From NCBI GenBank assembly GCA_964620675.1, contig CAZUJU010000005.1:1-64000 (forward strand): 64,000 bases of DNA, written 5' to 3'. The position numbers were made by a program, and so were the translations under genes. Below the pieces are notes generated by a model. That model made no database searches. It was not told where the DNA came from and saw nothing but the letters and a program-made list of their open reading frames with translations. The DNA is from CAYSFW01 sp964620675. Lineage in GTDB: Bacteria > Pseudomonadota > Gammaproteobacteria > UWMA-0217. Below, piece after piece: positions 1-9,289 of the stretch (position 1 is the first letter of the stretch; each line of letters opens with the position of its first letter).

Positions 1-32
1 TGCAAGCGCTCTCCCAGCTGAGCTATAGCCCC
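1..32 (-). tRNA. tRNA-Ala (probably GGC anticodon), 5' part only
   Basis: Read on the minus strand, these bases give the acceptor 5' strand (GGGGCTA), the D-arm and the start of the anticodon stem of a tRNA. The D-arm TAGCTCAGCTGGGAGAGC and the stem GCTTGCA match the well-known gammaproteobacterial tRNA-Ala of the GGC type. The window edge cuts the gene before the anticodon, so the anticodon itself is not seen and the isoacceptor is inferred from the stem. Confidence 0.85.
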
Positions 33-84
33 GAAAAAGGAAGCGCGTAATCTAAAGAAACACCACCGAGGTGTCAAGCGATGA

Positions 85-1491
85 TTATTGCGATTTGATG
101 AAATTCAGGACGTGATCGATCCGCCGCAGCGTCGCTTCCTTGCCGATCAAACCGAGCGTGACACCGATATCAGGGGTATCACCGGCGCCGGAGAGCGCGA
201 CGCGCAGGGGCATGCCAACCTGCCCCATCTTAAGCCCCTGCCCTTGCGCGAATTCCGCGACCAGGTGATGTAGGCACGTCGAATCCGTCCAGTCGATGCA
301 GGCCTCCAGTGCACTCCGCAAGTGTTCGAACATCCCAATCGAGGCCACCCCGAGGTGTTTTCCCGCCGCGGTCGGATCGTATCGCTCCGGGTCGGCATAG
401 AAATAACGCGCGGTTTCGGCCATCGCGACGAGCGTCTTTGCGCGCTCCCTTAGCGCGGCGTAGACCGCGAGTGGTTCGGGGCCAGCTTCCATCATGACGC
501 CAAGCGCACCCAGGCGCTCCGCGAGCAGTGCCCCACCCCGTTGCGGGTCAAGCTGTTTGAGATATTGTTCGTTGATCCAGAGCAGCTTTTTCGGATTGAA
601 CATCGACGCGGCCTTGTTCACCGCATCGAGGTCGAACAGCCCGATCATCTCGTCGCGCGTGAACAGCTCCTGATCGCCGTGCGACCAGCCGAGCCGGACG
701 AGGTAGTTCAACAGCGCTTCGGGCAAGTAACCCTCCTCGGCGTACTGCATGACGCTGACCGCGCCGTGACGCTTCGACAGGCGCGCACCGTCCTCGCCCA
801 AAATCATCGGTACATGCGCGTAGCGCGGCAGCGTCGCGCCCAAAGCGTTCAAGATATTGATCTGGCGCGGGGTATTGTTGAGGTGATCGTCGCCGCGAAT
901 GACGTGCGTAATCCCCATGTCGAAATCGTCCACGACCACGGTGAAATTGTACGTCGGCGTGCCATCGCCCCGGGCGATGATGAGGTCATCCAGCTCGGCA
1001 TTGCGGATGACCACCCGGCCCTTGATCAGATCATCGATCACAACTTCGCCCGCCCGCGGATTGCGAAACCGGATGACCGGCGCAACGCCATCCGGCGCCG
1101 CAGTGGTGCGATGCAGGCAGCGACCATCGTAGCGCGGCTTCTCCTTGCGTTCGACCTGATCCGCGCGCATCTGTTCAAGTTCATCCTTGGAGCAGTAGCA
1201 GTAATACGCATCGCCCTGATCGAGTAAGCGGCGCAAAACCTCGGTGTAGCGGTCCATACGCCGAGTCTGAAAGTACGGCCCCTCGTCGTGATCGAGACCG
1301 AGCCAGCGCATGCCGTCGAAGATCGCCTGCACCGACTCGTCTGTCGAGCGCTCGCGGTCGGTGTCTTCGATCCGCAGGATAAAGGTACCGCCGTGTTTAC
1401 GCGCGTAGAGCCACGAGAACAACGCGGTACGCGCGCCGCCGATGTGTAGGTAGCCGGTGGGGCTTGGGGCAAATCGGGTACGGACGGTCAT
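85..1491 (-). CDS. gltX: Glutamate--tRNA ligase
   Basis: Class I aminoacyl-tRNA synthetase of 468 residues, the usual length for bacterial GluRS. It charges tRNA-Glu in the cytoplasm. The N-terminus carries the signature APSPTGYLHIGG (the HIGH motif is HIGG here), and the KMSKS-type loop reads ARLSKRHGA near residue 240. A CYC pair near residue 98 lies where many GluRS have a zinc site. The C-terminal third is the helical anticodon-binding domain. The ATG start at 1491 places the Rossmann fold directly at the N-terminus (MTVRTRFAPSPTG), as expected. It lies just downstream of the tRNA-Ala on the same strand. A discriminating versus non-discriminating GluRS cannot be told from the sequence alone. 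Confidence 0.97.
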   Translation of the reverse strand: MTVRTRFAPSPTGYLHIGGARTALFSWLYARKHGGTFILRIEDTDRERSTDESVQAIFDGMRWLGLDHDEGPYFQTRRMDRYTEVLRRLLDQGDAYYCYCSKDELEQMRADQVERKEKPRYDGRCLHRTTAAPDGVAPVIRFRNPRAGEVVIDDLIKGRVVIRNAELDDLIIARGDGTPTYNFTVVVDDFDMGITHVIRGDDHLNNTPRQINILNALGATLPRYAHVPMILGEDGARLSKRHGAVSVMQYAEEGYLPEALLNYLVRLGWSHGDQELFTRDEMIGLFDLDAVNKAASMFNPKKLLWINEQYLKQLDPQRGGALLAERLGALGVMMEAGPEPLAVYAALRERAKTLVAMAETARYFYADPERYDPTAAGKHLGVASIGMFEHLRSALEACIDWTDSTCLHHLVAEFAQGQGLKMGQVGMPLRVALSGAGDTPDIGVTLGLIGKEATLRRIDHVLNFIKSQ

Positions 1492-1571
1492 GCGGACGCT
1501 CTAAACGGGATGGATCAGGGCCGTGGATACTAACAAAGTGCGCCCGCCGTCAGAAGTCTAGAGGCGACCCT

Positions 1572-2918
1572 CTAGTCCGGCTTGGACCGCGACCTTGCGG
1601 CTTGATCACGCGCCTTGAGTTCGGCGAGTTTCTCGCCGATGCGCAGCTCCAGGCCGCGCGCGGCCGGATGATAAAACGCAAGGTCGCCGAGCGCCTCTGG
1701 CAGGTAGTGCTCGCCAGCGGCGTAGGCGTCCGGCTCGTCGTGCGCGTAACGGTAGGCTTTGCCGTAACCCAGTTCGCGCATCAGCCGAGTCGGCGCATTG
1801 CGCAGGTGCACCGGCACCTCCAGACTGCCGCTGCGGGCAACGGTTTCGCGGGCAGCGTTGTAGGCGGTATAGACGGCGTTGCTCTTCGCGGCGCAGGCGA
1901 GATAGATCACCGCCTGCGCCAGCGTCAGCTCCCCTTCGGGGCTGCCCAGCCGTTCGTACACCTCGGTGGCGTCGAGCGCGAGTCGCAGCGCGCGGGGGTC
2001 GGCATTACCGATATCCTCCGAGGCCATGCGAATGATCCGGCGCGCCAAATAACGCGGATCGGCACCGCCGTCGAGCATCCGACACAACCAGTACAACGCC
2101 CCATCGGGATTGCTGCCGCGCACCGCCTTGTGCAACGCCGAGATCTGGTCATAAAACGCCTCGCCGCCCTTGTCGAAACGGCGCAGACGTTCGCCAGCAA
2201 GGTTCGCGACGATCGTGATGGTCACCACGACCACCTCAGCGCGCGTCTCACCGAGATCGACCGCGAGCTCCAGCAGGTTGAGGGCACGGCGGGCATCACC
2301 GTCAGCGAGTTCCACCAAGGCCTCGAGTGCGGCGGGTTCGAGTTGAACCGGGTGCGACCATCCAGCGCGGGGGTCACTCAGCGTGCTCTGAATCAAACCG
2401 GCGAGCGCGTCGTTCGCGAGCGGTTTCAGCACATAGGTGCGCACCCGCGACAGGAGGGCGTTGTTCAATTCGAACGACGGGTTTTCGGTGGTCGCACCGA
2501 CGAACACGATCGAACCGTCCTCGATATGGGGGAGAAACGCATCCTGTTGCGCCTTGTTGAAGCGGTGCACCTCGTCGACGAAGAGCAAGGTCGGCTTGCC
2601 GGAAACCTGCAACCGCTGACGCGCGGCCTCGACCACGGCGCGGATCTCTTTGACCCCCGCCAATACGGCCGAAAGTTGTTCGAAGTGGGCGTGACCGAGG
2701 TCGGCCAGCAATTGCGCCAGCGTGGTCTTGCCGCACCCAGGTGGCCCCCAGAACACCATGGAATGCAGGTGCCCCTGCTTCAGCGCCTCGTAGAGTGGGC
2801 GCCCTGGGGCAAGCAGATGGGCTTGTCCGGCGATGTCCTCAAGACGCTGCGGACGCACCCGGTCGGCCAGCGGCCGAACCGGGTTGATTGACACGGGCGC
2901 ATCAGAGCGGAGAGCCAA
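1572..2918 (-). CDS. rarA: Replication-associated recombination protein A (AAA+ ATPase)
   Basis: A 448-residue AAA+ protein of the RarA/MgsA/WHIP family, which acts at stalled replication forks together with RecA and SSB. The Walker A motif GPPGCGKTT is near residue 58 and Walker B LLFVDEVHRF near 112. Sensor 1 is in GATTENPSFELN, and the C-terminal half is the typical RarA oligomerisation region (KAVRGSNPDGALYW; MASEDIGNADPRAL). The gene overlaps the end of lolA by 17 bases, so the two are probably co-transcribed. The ftsK-lolA-rarA order is conserved in gammaproteobacteria. A short unusual segment, EVVVVTITIVANLAGERL, sits between the lid and the RarA-specific domain. Confidence 0.96.
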   Translation of the reverse strand: MALRSDAPVSINPVRPLADRVRPQRLEDIAGQAHLLAPGRPLYEALKQGHLHSMVFWGPPGCGKTTLAQLLADLGHAHFEQLSAVLAGVKEIRAVVEAARQRLQVSGKPTLLFVDEVHRFNKAQQDAFLPHIEDGSIVFVGATTENPSFELNNALLSRVRTYVLKPLANDALAGLIQSTLSDPRAGWSHPVQLEPAALEALVELADGDARRALNLLELAVDLGETRAEVVVVTITIVANLAGERLRRFDKGGEAFYDQISALHKAVRGSNPDGALYWLCRMLDGGADPRYLARRIIRMASEDIGNADPRALRLALDATEVYERLGSPEGELTLAQAVIYLACAAKSNAVYTAYNAARETVARSGSLEVPVHLRNAPTRLMRELGYGKAYRYAHDEPDAYAAGEHYLPEALGDLAFYHPAARGLELRIGEKLAELKARDQAARSRSKPD

Positions 2919-3537
2919 CGACGTCGACGCCAGGCGGCGGGGTGAAGCTGAAGTTCGCGTCCGGCAGGTTGGGGTTATTGACCGTGTCCATGAACCGGAT
3001 CACGGTGATCTGGCCGAACTGGTCGTACAAGTCCATGCCCTGGACGTTTTCATCGTCCAACCCGATCAGCACCCGGCGAAAATCGGTATCGGTCCGTCTT
3101 GGCACCAGCTCCACCCATTTTAGCCCCTCGCGTTCGGGCCGCTCGTGCGCCTCGAAGTGCGCGCCGATCTGCTGCCCCTGCGTGAGGATCGCCGCCGGGG
3201 TGTTGCCGATCGCGTCGTCGAGCTTCTTTACCGTGACCTGGCTCAACTGGGTGTCATAGAACCACACCGTTTTGCCGTCGGAAATGATCTGCTGCGGCGC
3301 GGGCAAGACGTATTCCCAGTGGAACTTGCCGGGCTGCGCCAATTGCAGGCGCCCAGTCGCGGTCTGCAGGATCTCGCCTTTCTCGGAAACTACCTCCTGG
3401 GTGAACAACGCCTCCAAACTCTTGATCGAACCGAGATAGCGGTTCAAACGATCAGTTCCGGAATCGCCCTCGGCCTGCGCGCTCAGACTCAGCGCCATCG
3501 CGACGCACGTGACGCCCAACCATTTCATGACTTGCAC
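2902..3537 (-). CDS. lolA: Outer-membrane lipoprotein carrier protein LolA
   Basis: Periplasmic chaperone that takes lipoproteins from LolCDE to LolB. After a signal peptide (MKWLGVTCVAMALSLSAQA) come typical LolA features: RYLGSIKSLEALFTQEV, the strand GKFHWEYVLPAPQQIISDG, and a C-terminal SFTPPPGVDVVG. The start is debatable. An ATG at 3528 begins MKWLG, but the only strong Shine-Dalgarno (AGGAGG) is 14 bases upstream of it and 5 bases upstream of an in-frame GTG at 3537, so I chose the GTG (about 211 residues). It lies between ftsK upstream and rarA, whose start it overlaps. Confidence 0.95.
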   Translation of the reverse strand: MQVMKWLGVTCVAMALSLSAQAEGDSGTDRLNRYLGSIKSLEALFTQEVVSEKGEILQTATGRLQLAQPGKFHWEYVLPAPQQIISDGKTVWFYDTQLSQVTVKKLDDAIGNTPAAILTQGQQIGAHFEAHERPEREGLKWVELVPRRTDTDFRRVLIGLDDENVQGMDLYDQFGQITVIRFMDTVNNPNLPDANFSFTPPPGVDVVGSPL

Positions 3538-3577
3538 ACTCGCCTCCTGGGGCTCGGACAAAATTTGTCATTTATAT

Positions 3578-5875
3578 TCAGCGCTCCGGCGGCGGTGGCG
3601 CAAGCACTTCGCGGATGCCATTCGACTGCACCGCGCTGACCACGCCGGAGGCTTCCATCTGTTCGATCATTCGCGCCGCGCGGTTATAGCCGACCTTGAG
3701 GCGACGCTGCACATACGAAATCGAGGCCTTGCCCGACTCCGTCACGATCGCAACGGCTTGATCATACAACGGGTCGGATTCGATATCTCCACCCCCACTG
3801 GCGCCGTTGCCATCGTTTTCAATCTCTTCGGAATCGGCGATGACATCCAGCAGATAGTTCGGCTCACCCTGTTCGCGCAGAAACGCAACCACCTGATGAA
3901 CCTCATGGTCACCCACGAACGCGCCGTGTATCCGCGTCGGCACGGTCGTCCCGACCGGCATGAACAACATATCGCCGTGGCCAAGCAATTGCTCGGCGCC
4001 GGATTGATCGAGAATGGTGCGCGAATCGATCTTGGACGAGACCTGGAACGCCACCCGCGACGGTACGTTGGCCTTGATCAGTCCGGTGATGACGTCGACT
4101 GACGGCCGCTGCGTCGCTAGCACGAGGTGCAGACCCGCGGCGCGGGCCTTTTGCGCCAGCCGCACGATCAGCTCCTCGACTTTCTTGCCGACCATCATGA
4201 TCATGTCGGCGAACTCGTCGACGATGATCACGATTTGCGGTAATTCCTCCAGCGCCGGCGCAGCCTCGTCCTCGACCAGACCGCTCGGACGCCACAGCGG
4301 GTCGCTCACCGCCTCGCCACGCTCCTTCGCATCCGCGACCTTGCGGTTGAAGCCGGCAAGATTACGTACGCCCAACGCCGACATCAGCTTGTAACGTCGC
4401 TCCATCTCGGCCACCGCCCAGCGCAGCGCGTTGGCGGCATCCTTCATGTCGGTGACCACCGGCGTCAAAAGATGCGGAATGCCCTCATACACATTCAGTT
4501 CGAGCATTTTCGGGTCGATCAGGATCAAGCGCACCTCGTTCGGGGTCGCCTTGAACAAAATGCTGAGCAACATCGCGTTGACCGCGACCGACTTGCCCGA
4601 CCCGGTGGTACCCGCCACCAACAAGTGCGGCATGCGGGCCAGATCCGCCACCATCGGATCGCCGCTCACGTTCTTGCCCAAGGCCAGTGTCAACGCCGAA
4701 TGCGCCGCATCGTAGACCTTGGACGCGACGATCTCGCTGAGCGTCACCACCTCGCGCTGCTCGTTCGGAATTTCGAGACCGATCGTCGGTCGCCCCGGAA
4801 TCACCTCGACCACCCGCACGCTCACGACCGACAGCGCCCGCGCCAGATCCTTCGCCAGGCCGGAGATCTTGCTGACCTTAACCCCTGGCGCGAGCATCAA
4901 CTCGAACCGCGTGACGACCGGCCCCGGATGCACCGACTCGACCTCGGCATCGACGCCGAAATCGCGCAACTTAAGCTCGACCTGACGCGAGATCGCCTCC
5001 AGCGCAGAGGCCGAATAGCCGCCGGTGCGCGCGCGCGGCGCGTCGAGCAGTTCGAGCGCCGGGAGCGGTCCCTCAGCAGGTGACTTGAACAGCGGCATCT
5101 GCTTCTCACGCTCCGGCCGCGCACTCGGCTCGACCTTTTTTGGCGGCGGCTCGATCCGCGGCCGTTTGCGCTCCTTGTTCCGCTTGAGTTCCGGCTCCAG
5201 CGCGGCGAGCCGTTGTTCGCGCACCTCCTCGACCGCCTGACGTTGGCGCATCATCTGGAACCAGTTCCAGGCCTTGGCGCTCAGATCGAGCGTCACCGCG
5301 CCCGTCTTGTCGGCCACCGCAACCCAGGAAAGTCCGGTAAACACCGTGACACCACTGAAAAAGGCCGCCAGCAACAGCAGCGTCGCGCCGACCATGTTGA
5401 AGGTGTTCGCGAGCCCGCCACCGACCATTTCCCCGAACAAGCCCCCCGCGCTCTGCGGCAGGCCTACACCGTTAAAATGGAGAAACGCCAGGCCACACCC
5501 GGAAAACAGCGTGATCAGAAACCCCAAAGCCCGCCAGCCCAGCGTGTTCAAATCGAGCTGATGGGTGTCGCGATCACCGCGATAAACCAACCAACCGCTG
5601 TAAATGACGAACACCGGCGCAAGAAACGCGAGGTACCCGAAGAGGTAGAACAGGATATCGCCAAACCACGCGCCCGCTACGCCGCCGAGGTTTTGCACCT
5701 GCTTTTCGAAGCCGGTCGAAAACCAGCCGGGATCATTAATCGAATAAGTCCCGAGCGCCAGCATCATGAACACGCCGATCGCGATCAATACGATCAGGAG
5801 TGCCTCGCGGGCGCCGCGTCCAAGCTGAACGCTCAATGGCCTGGGAACCTCGGATTTCTTGACGGCTTGCTTCAA
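3578..5875 (-). CDS. ftsK: DNA translocase FtsK
   Basis: A 765-residue septal DNA pump that segregates chromosome termini and activates XerCD. The first ~190 residues hold four or five hydrophobic segments. A short charged linker (KRNKERKRPRIEPPPKK) follows, then the motor: Walker A GTTGSGKS near residue 420 and Walker B QIVIIVDEFADM near 553. The last ~70 residues form the winged-helix gamma domain that reads KOPS sites (SISYVQRRLKVGYNRAARMI). The linker is much shorter than in E. coli FtsK (1329 aa), as in many other bacteria. lolA and rarA follow on the same strand. Confidence 0.97.
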   Translation of the reverse strand: MKQAVKKSEVPRPLSVQLGRGAREALLIVLIAIGVFMMLALGTYSINDPGWFSTGFEKQVQNLGGVAGAWFGDILFYLFGYLAFLAPVFVIYSGWLVYRGDRDTHQLDLNTLGWRALGFLITLFSGCGLAFLHFNGVGLPQSAGGLFGEMVGGGLANTFNMVGATLLLLAAFFSGVTVFTGLSWVAVADKTGAVTLDLSAKAWNWFQMMRQRQAVEEVREQRLAALEPELKRNKERKRPRIEPPPKKVEPSARPEREKQMPLFKSPAEGPLPALELLDAPRARTGGYSASALEAISRQVELKLRDFGVDAEVESVHPGPVVTRFELMLAPGVKVSKISGLAKDLARALSVVSVRVVEVIPGRPTIGLEIPNEQREVVTLSEIVASKVYDAAHSALTLALGKNVSGDPMVADLARMPHLLVAGTTGSGKSVAVNAMLLSILFKATPNEVRLILIDPKMLELNVYEGIPHLLTPVVTDMKDAANALRWAVAEMERRYKLMSALGVRNLAGFNRKVADAKERGEAVSDPLWRPSGLVEDEAAPALEELPQIVIIVDEFADMIMMVGKKVEELIVRLAQKARAAGLHLVLATQRPSVDVITGLIKANVPSRVAFQVSSKIDSRTILDQSGAEQLLGHGDMLFMPVGTTVPTRIHGAFVGDHEVHQVVAFLREQGEPNYLLDVIADSEEIENDGNGASGGGDIESDPLYDQAVAIVTESGKASISYVQRRLKVGYNRAARMIEQMEASGVVSAVQSNGIREVLAPPPPER

Positions 5876-5961
5876 GGCTTAATGTAGTCACTCAGTTTAG
5901 AATTGCAATTTATTGATCAGCATAACCCAAGCGATCAACGAACACGAACCCGCGCCTGCCG

Positions 5962-7032
5962 TCACGCGCCCCCGAACTCCTCGATCAGCGCCGGGTGACG
6001 ATACTGCCCCGCCGCCACGTTGAGTGCGCTGAGCAAGGCCTTGTCGCCCTGCCAGCGCCCGTGCAAAAAGCGTTTCAGATGCGGCATGATCGCCGCGGAC
6101 AAGGCCTGTGAGGCCGTCCGCGGCACCGCGCCCGGCATGTTGGTGACACAGAAATGCACCACACCGGCCTCAATGTAAGTTGGCGCCTCGTAGCTGGTGG
6201 CGCGCGAGGTCTCCACACACCCGCCCTGGTCGATCGCAATATCGACGATCGCTCCGCCGGCTTGCATCGAGCCCACCTGAGCTCGCGAGACCAAATGTGG
6301 CGCACTGTGGCCAGTGCGCATCACCGCCCCGATCAGCAAGTCAGCACGTGCGACCTCCGCCGCGATTCGCTCCGACGTCGACAGCGCCGTTTCGAGTCCC
6401 GGAACCACCTTGGCCAACTGCTTGAGCCGTTTGGCATCGAGGTCCAGCACGCAAACCTGAGCGCCCAGGCCGACCGCCGTCTGACAGGCTGCCGTACCCG
6501 CCGATCCGGCGCCCAGCACGAGCACCCGGCCGCGTTCGAGCGCCTCGATCCCGCCCAGTAGCAGCCCCTTGCCACCGTTCGGTTGATATAACAGCGTCGC
6601 GCCGATCTGCGCCGCGAGACGACCCGCGATCAGGCTCATCGGCGCCAGGACCGGGGTGCGCCCCTTGAGTTCCAGGGTCTCGTAGGCGAACGCGGTCAGT
6701 CCGATTTGCCGCAGGCGCTCGCCCAGCGCCCGATTGGGTGCCAGATGCAGAAAACTGAACAGTAGATGGCGGGCCTCCAGCAATTCCAGGTCGCCGGACA
6801 CCGGCTCCTTGACCTTGACGATGACGTCACTGGTGGCGTAGAGCGACCTCGCATCCGGCGCGATGCCGAGGCCGTACCGGGTATAGTCAGCATCGGGATA
6901 GCCGCTGCCAACACCCGCACCGGTCTCGATCCAGACCTGGTGCCCGAGCCCCGCCAGCTCGGCGCAGGCCAGCGGCGTCAGCGCAACGCGGTTTTCGAAT
7001 GGTTTGATCTCGCGGGGGATGCCGATGCGCAT
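5962..7032 (-). CDS. ald: Alanine dehydrogenase
   Basis: NAD-dependent interconversion of L-alanine and pyruvate plus ammonia. The protein starts MRIGIPREIKPFENRVALTP, the family N-terminus, so the ATG at 7032 is used rather than an earlier in-frame codon at 7140. It has the catalytic-lysine region VIVKVKEP, the nucleotide-binding loop VLVLGAGSAGTAA near residue 170, and the signature CVTNMPGAVPRTAS near 300. At 356 residues it is slightly shorter than the usual ~370. It is divergent from trxB. In E. coli the gene beside trxB and ftsK is lrp, so ald occupies the equivalent slot here. Confidence 0.95.
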   Translation of the reverse strand: MRIGIPREIKPFENRVALTPLACAELAGLGHQVWIETGAGVGSGYPDADYTRYGLGIAPDARSLYATSDVIVKVKEPVSGDLELLEARHLLFSFLHLAPNRALGERLRQIGLTAFAYETLELKGRTPVLAPMSLIAGRLAAQIGATLLYQPNGGKGLLLGGIEALERGRVLVLGAGSAGTAACQTAVGLGAQVCVLDLDAKRLKQLAKVVPGLETALSTSERIAAEVARADLLIGAVMRTGHSAPHLVSRAQVGSMQAGGAIVDIAIDQGGCVETSRATSYEAPTYIEAGVVHFCVTNMPGAVPRTASQALSAAIMPHLKRFLHGRWQGDKALLSALNVAAGQYRHPALIEEFGGA

Positions 7033-7138
7033 GGTGGTGAGTTTCCGGTGTTCTTGAGCGGTGTTCGGGCTTTGCTTAGTATTGCGCGAGCTTTCAATCG
7101 GCGGGCGGTTTCCCGCGTCAAACAGGAGTGGATTATAC

Positions 7139-8101
7139 ATGAGCGACTCGAAACACTGCCGGCTTCTGATCCTCGGCTCAGGGCCGGCGGGCTACACCGC
7201 CGCGGTCTACGCCGCGCGCGCCAATCTCAATCCGGTTCTCGTCACTGGACTTGAGCAAGGCGGTCAGCTCATGACCACGACCGACGTCGATAACTGGCCC
7301 GGCGACAATGCTGGCGTGCAGGGGCCTGACCTGATGGAGCGGATGCGCCTTCACGCCGAACGCTTCGCCACCGAAATCATCTTCGACCATATCAATCAGG
7401 TCCAGCTGGGCGAACGCCCGTTCAAGCTCACCGGCGATGCCGGCATCTACACCTGCGACGCGCTGATCATTGCTACCGGGGCCTCGGCGATGTATCTCGG
7501 GATCGAGTCGGAGGAGAAGTTTCGCGGCCGCGGGGTCTCCGCCTGCGCGACCTGCGACGGCTTTTTCTATCGCGGCCAGAAGGTCGCTGTGATCGGCGGC
7601 GGCAATACCGCGATCGAAGAGGCTCTGTATCTCTCGAACATCGCCGCCGAAGTGCACCTCGTGCATCGCCGCGACACCCTGCGCGGCGAGAAGATCCTGC
7701 GCAACCACTTGTTCGAACGCGAGCGCGATGGCAACGTCACGATCCACTGGAACCACGTCCTCGACGAAGTCCTTGGCGACAACAGCGGCGTCACCGGGAT
7801 GCGGATCAAACACGTGGACACCGCGGCGACCACCGATATCGATCTCAGTGGCGTGTTCGTGGCGATCGGTCATCGCCCCAATACCGACCTGTTCGTCGGA
7901 CAACTCGAAATGGAGAAGGGTTATCTCATCGTTAAAGGCGGTGCCAGCGGCGATGCAACCGCCACCAGTCTGGCCGGCGTATTCGCCGCCGGCGACGTGA
8001 TGGACCACGTGTATCGCCAGGCGATCACCTCGGCCGGTACCGGCTGTATGGCTGCCCTCGATGCCGAAAAATACCTCGACGCGCTCGGCGGCGCGAAGTA
8101 G
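7139..8101 (+). CDS. trxB: Thioredoxin-disulfide reductase
   Basis: FAD- and NADPH-dependent reductase of thioredoxin, 320 residues, the normal low-Mr bacterial size. It shows the FAD-binding LLILGSGPAGYTAAVYAARA at the N-terminus, the redox-active CATC in SACATCDGFFY near residue 136, the NADPH-binding VIGGGNTAIEEALYLS, and the C-terminal FAD motif GVFAAGDVMD. The ATG at 7139 follows AGGAG at a good distance, so the upstream in-frame extension to 7061 is rejected. It is transcribed away from ald. Confidence 0.97.
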   Translation: MSDSKHCRLLILGSGPAGYTAAVYAARANLNPVLVTGLEQGGQLMTTTDVDNWPGDNAGVQGPDLMERMRLHAERFATEIIFDHINQVQLGERPFKLTGDAGIYTCDALIIATGASAMYLGIESEEKFRGRGVSACATCDGFFYRGQKVAVIGGGNTAIEEALYLSNIAAEVHLVHRRDTLRGEKILRNHLFERERDGNVTIHWNHVLDEVLGDNSGVTGMRIKHVDTAATTDIDLSGVFVAIGHRPNTDLFVGQLEMEKGYLIVKGGASGDATATSLAGVFAAGDVMDHVYRQAITSAGTGCMAALDAEKYLDALGGAK

Positions 8102-8119
8102 CGCCGCGGGCAGGCGCGG

Positions 8120-9289
8120 TTGAAGATCCGCTACCACACCGCCTTCAGCGACTTCCCGGCGGCGGCGTGGGATGCGCTCGCCGGCGCCGACAATCCGTTT
8201 CTACGTCACGGCGTGTTGCAGGCCTTCGAGGCCTGCGATTGCGTCGGGCCGCGCCTCGGTTGGATGCCCCTGCACATCGGCGTTTACGACGCAGCGGAAC
8301 GGTTGCTTGGCGCCATGCCACTCTACGTCAAACAAAATTACTATGGCGAATTTGTCTTCGACTGGTCCTGGGACGAGGCCTACCAGCGCGCCGGGCTGAA
8401 CTACTACCCCAAGCTCGTGGTCGCGGTGCCCTACACGCCAGCGACCGGCGAACGCCTGCTGTGTCGCCCCGATTGCGACCGGACCGCGGTCCAGCGCGCC
8501 TTGATCGCGGCCGCACTCCAGCTCACCGAGGACGGCCGCCATAGCAGCGTGCACTGGTTGTTTCCCAACACCGCAAATCTCGAAACGCTGCGCGATGCCG
8601 GTTTGATCTTGCGGATGGGGGTCAACTTCCACTGGCACAATCAGAATTACGCGGATTTCGACGCCTTCCTCGCCACCTTTACCGCGGAAAAGCGCAAAAA
8701 GGTCAACCGCGAGCGGCGGCGGGTACGGGAACAAGGCATCGCGATGCGACGGGACGCGGGCGCCGCCATCCGCGACGCCGACCTAGCGGCATTCCATCGC
8801 TTTTACGTCGCCACCTTTGACAAACACCACGGCCTCGCGACCTTGACCCTGGAGTTCTTTCTCGCTGCCCGCGCCACGCTCGGTGACGATCTGATCCTGG
8901 TCAGCGCCTGGCACGCCGGACGTATGGTCGCCGGTGCGCTGTTCTTCAAGGATCGAGAAACCCTGTTCGGACGCTACTGGGGTTGCGACCGCGACTTTCA
9001 TAGCCTGCATTTTGAGACCTGCTATTACCAGGGCCACGAGATTGCGATCGAACACCGTCTGGCGCGCTTCGAACCCGGCGTGCAGGGCGAGCACAAAGTA
9101 CCGCGCGGGTTTCTCCCGACCCACACCTGGTCCGCCCACTGGATCGCCGACCGGCGGTTCCGAGCCGCGGTGGCGGATTATTGCCGGCGCGAGCAACGCG
9201 CCATGGAGGACTACCGCCTCAGCGTCGATGCCCATTCGCCCTACAAACTCGCGGCCACGCCGCCGACCCAACGTATAGATCCCGCATGA
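8120..9289 (+). CDS. FemAB/GNAT-like protein (COG3146, peptidogalycan biosynthesis-like)
   Basis: A 389-residue protein resembling the COG3146 GNAT/FemAB-like family often annotated as peptidogalycan biosynthesis protein. Visible family traits are the N-terminal segment ending DNPFLRHGVLQAFE, GVNFHWHNQNYADFDAFL, KRKKVNRERRRVREQGI and the end-region FEPGVQGEHKVPRGF. The substrate is not established. The start is a TTG at 8120 without a strong ribosome site; no better in-frame start is near. The stop overlaps the aat start (ATGA), a coupling seen in other proteobacteria and pointing to co-translation. Confidence 0.85.
   Translation: MKIRYHTAFSDFPAAAWDALAGADNPFLRHGVLQAFEACDCVGPRLGWMPLHIGVYDAAERLLGAMPLYVKQNYYGEFVFDWSWDEAYQRAGLNYYPKLVVAVPYTPATGERLLCRPDCDRTAVQRALIAAALQLTEDGRHSSVHWLFPNTANLETLRDAGLILRMGVNFHWHNQNYADFDAFLATFTAEKRKKVNRERRRVREQGIAMRRDAGAAIRDADLAAFHRFYVATFDKHHGLATLTLEFFLAARATLGDDLILVSAWHAGRMVAGALFFKDRETLFGRYWGCDRDFHSLHFETCYYQGHEIAIEHRLARFEPGVQGEHKVPRGFLPTHTWSAHWIADRRFRAAVADYCRREQRAMEDYRLSVDAHSPYKLAATPPTQRIDPA

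Noticed and set aside
541..1227. Long plus-strand open frame across gltX
   Set aside because: It lies entirely within gltX on the other strand; the translation has no family features, and high GC creates long antisense frames.
1464..2891. 475-codon plus-strand frame opposite rarA
   Set aside because: Antisense shadow of rarA, whose Walker motifs are unambiguous; the plus-strand translation is Arg/His/Gln-rich without motifs.
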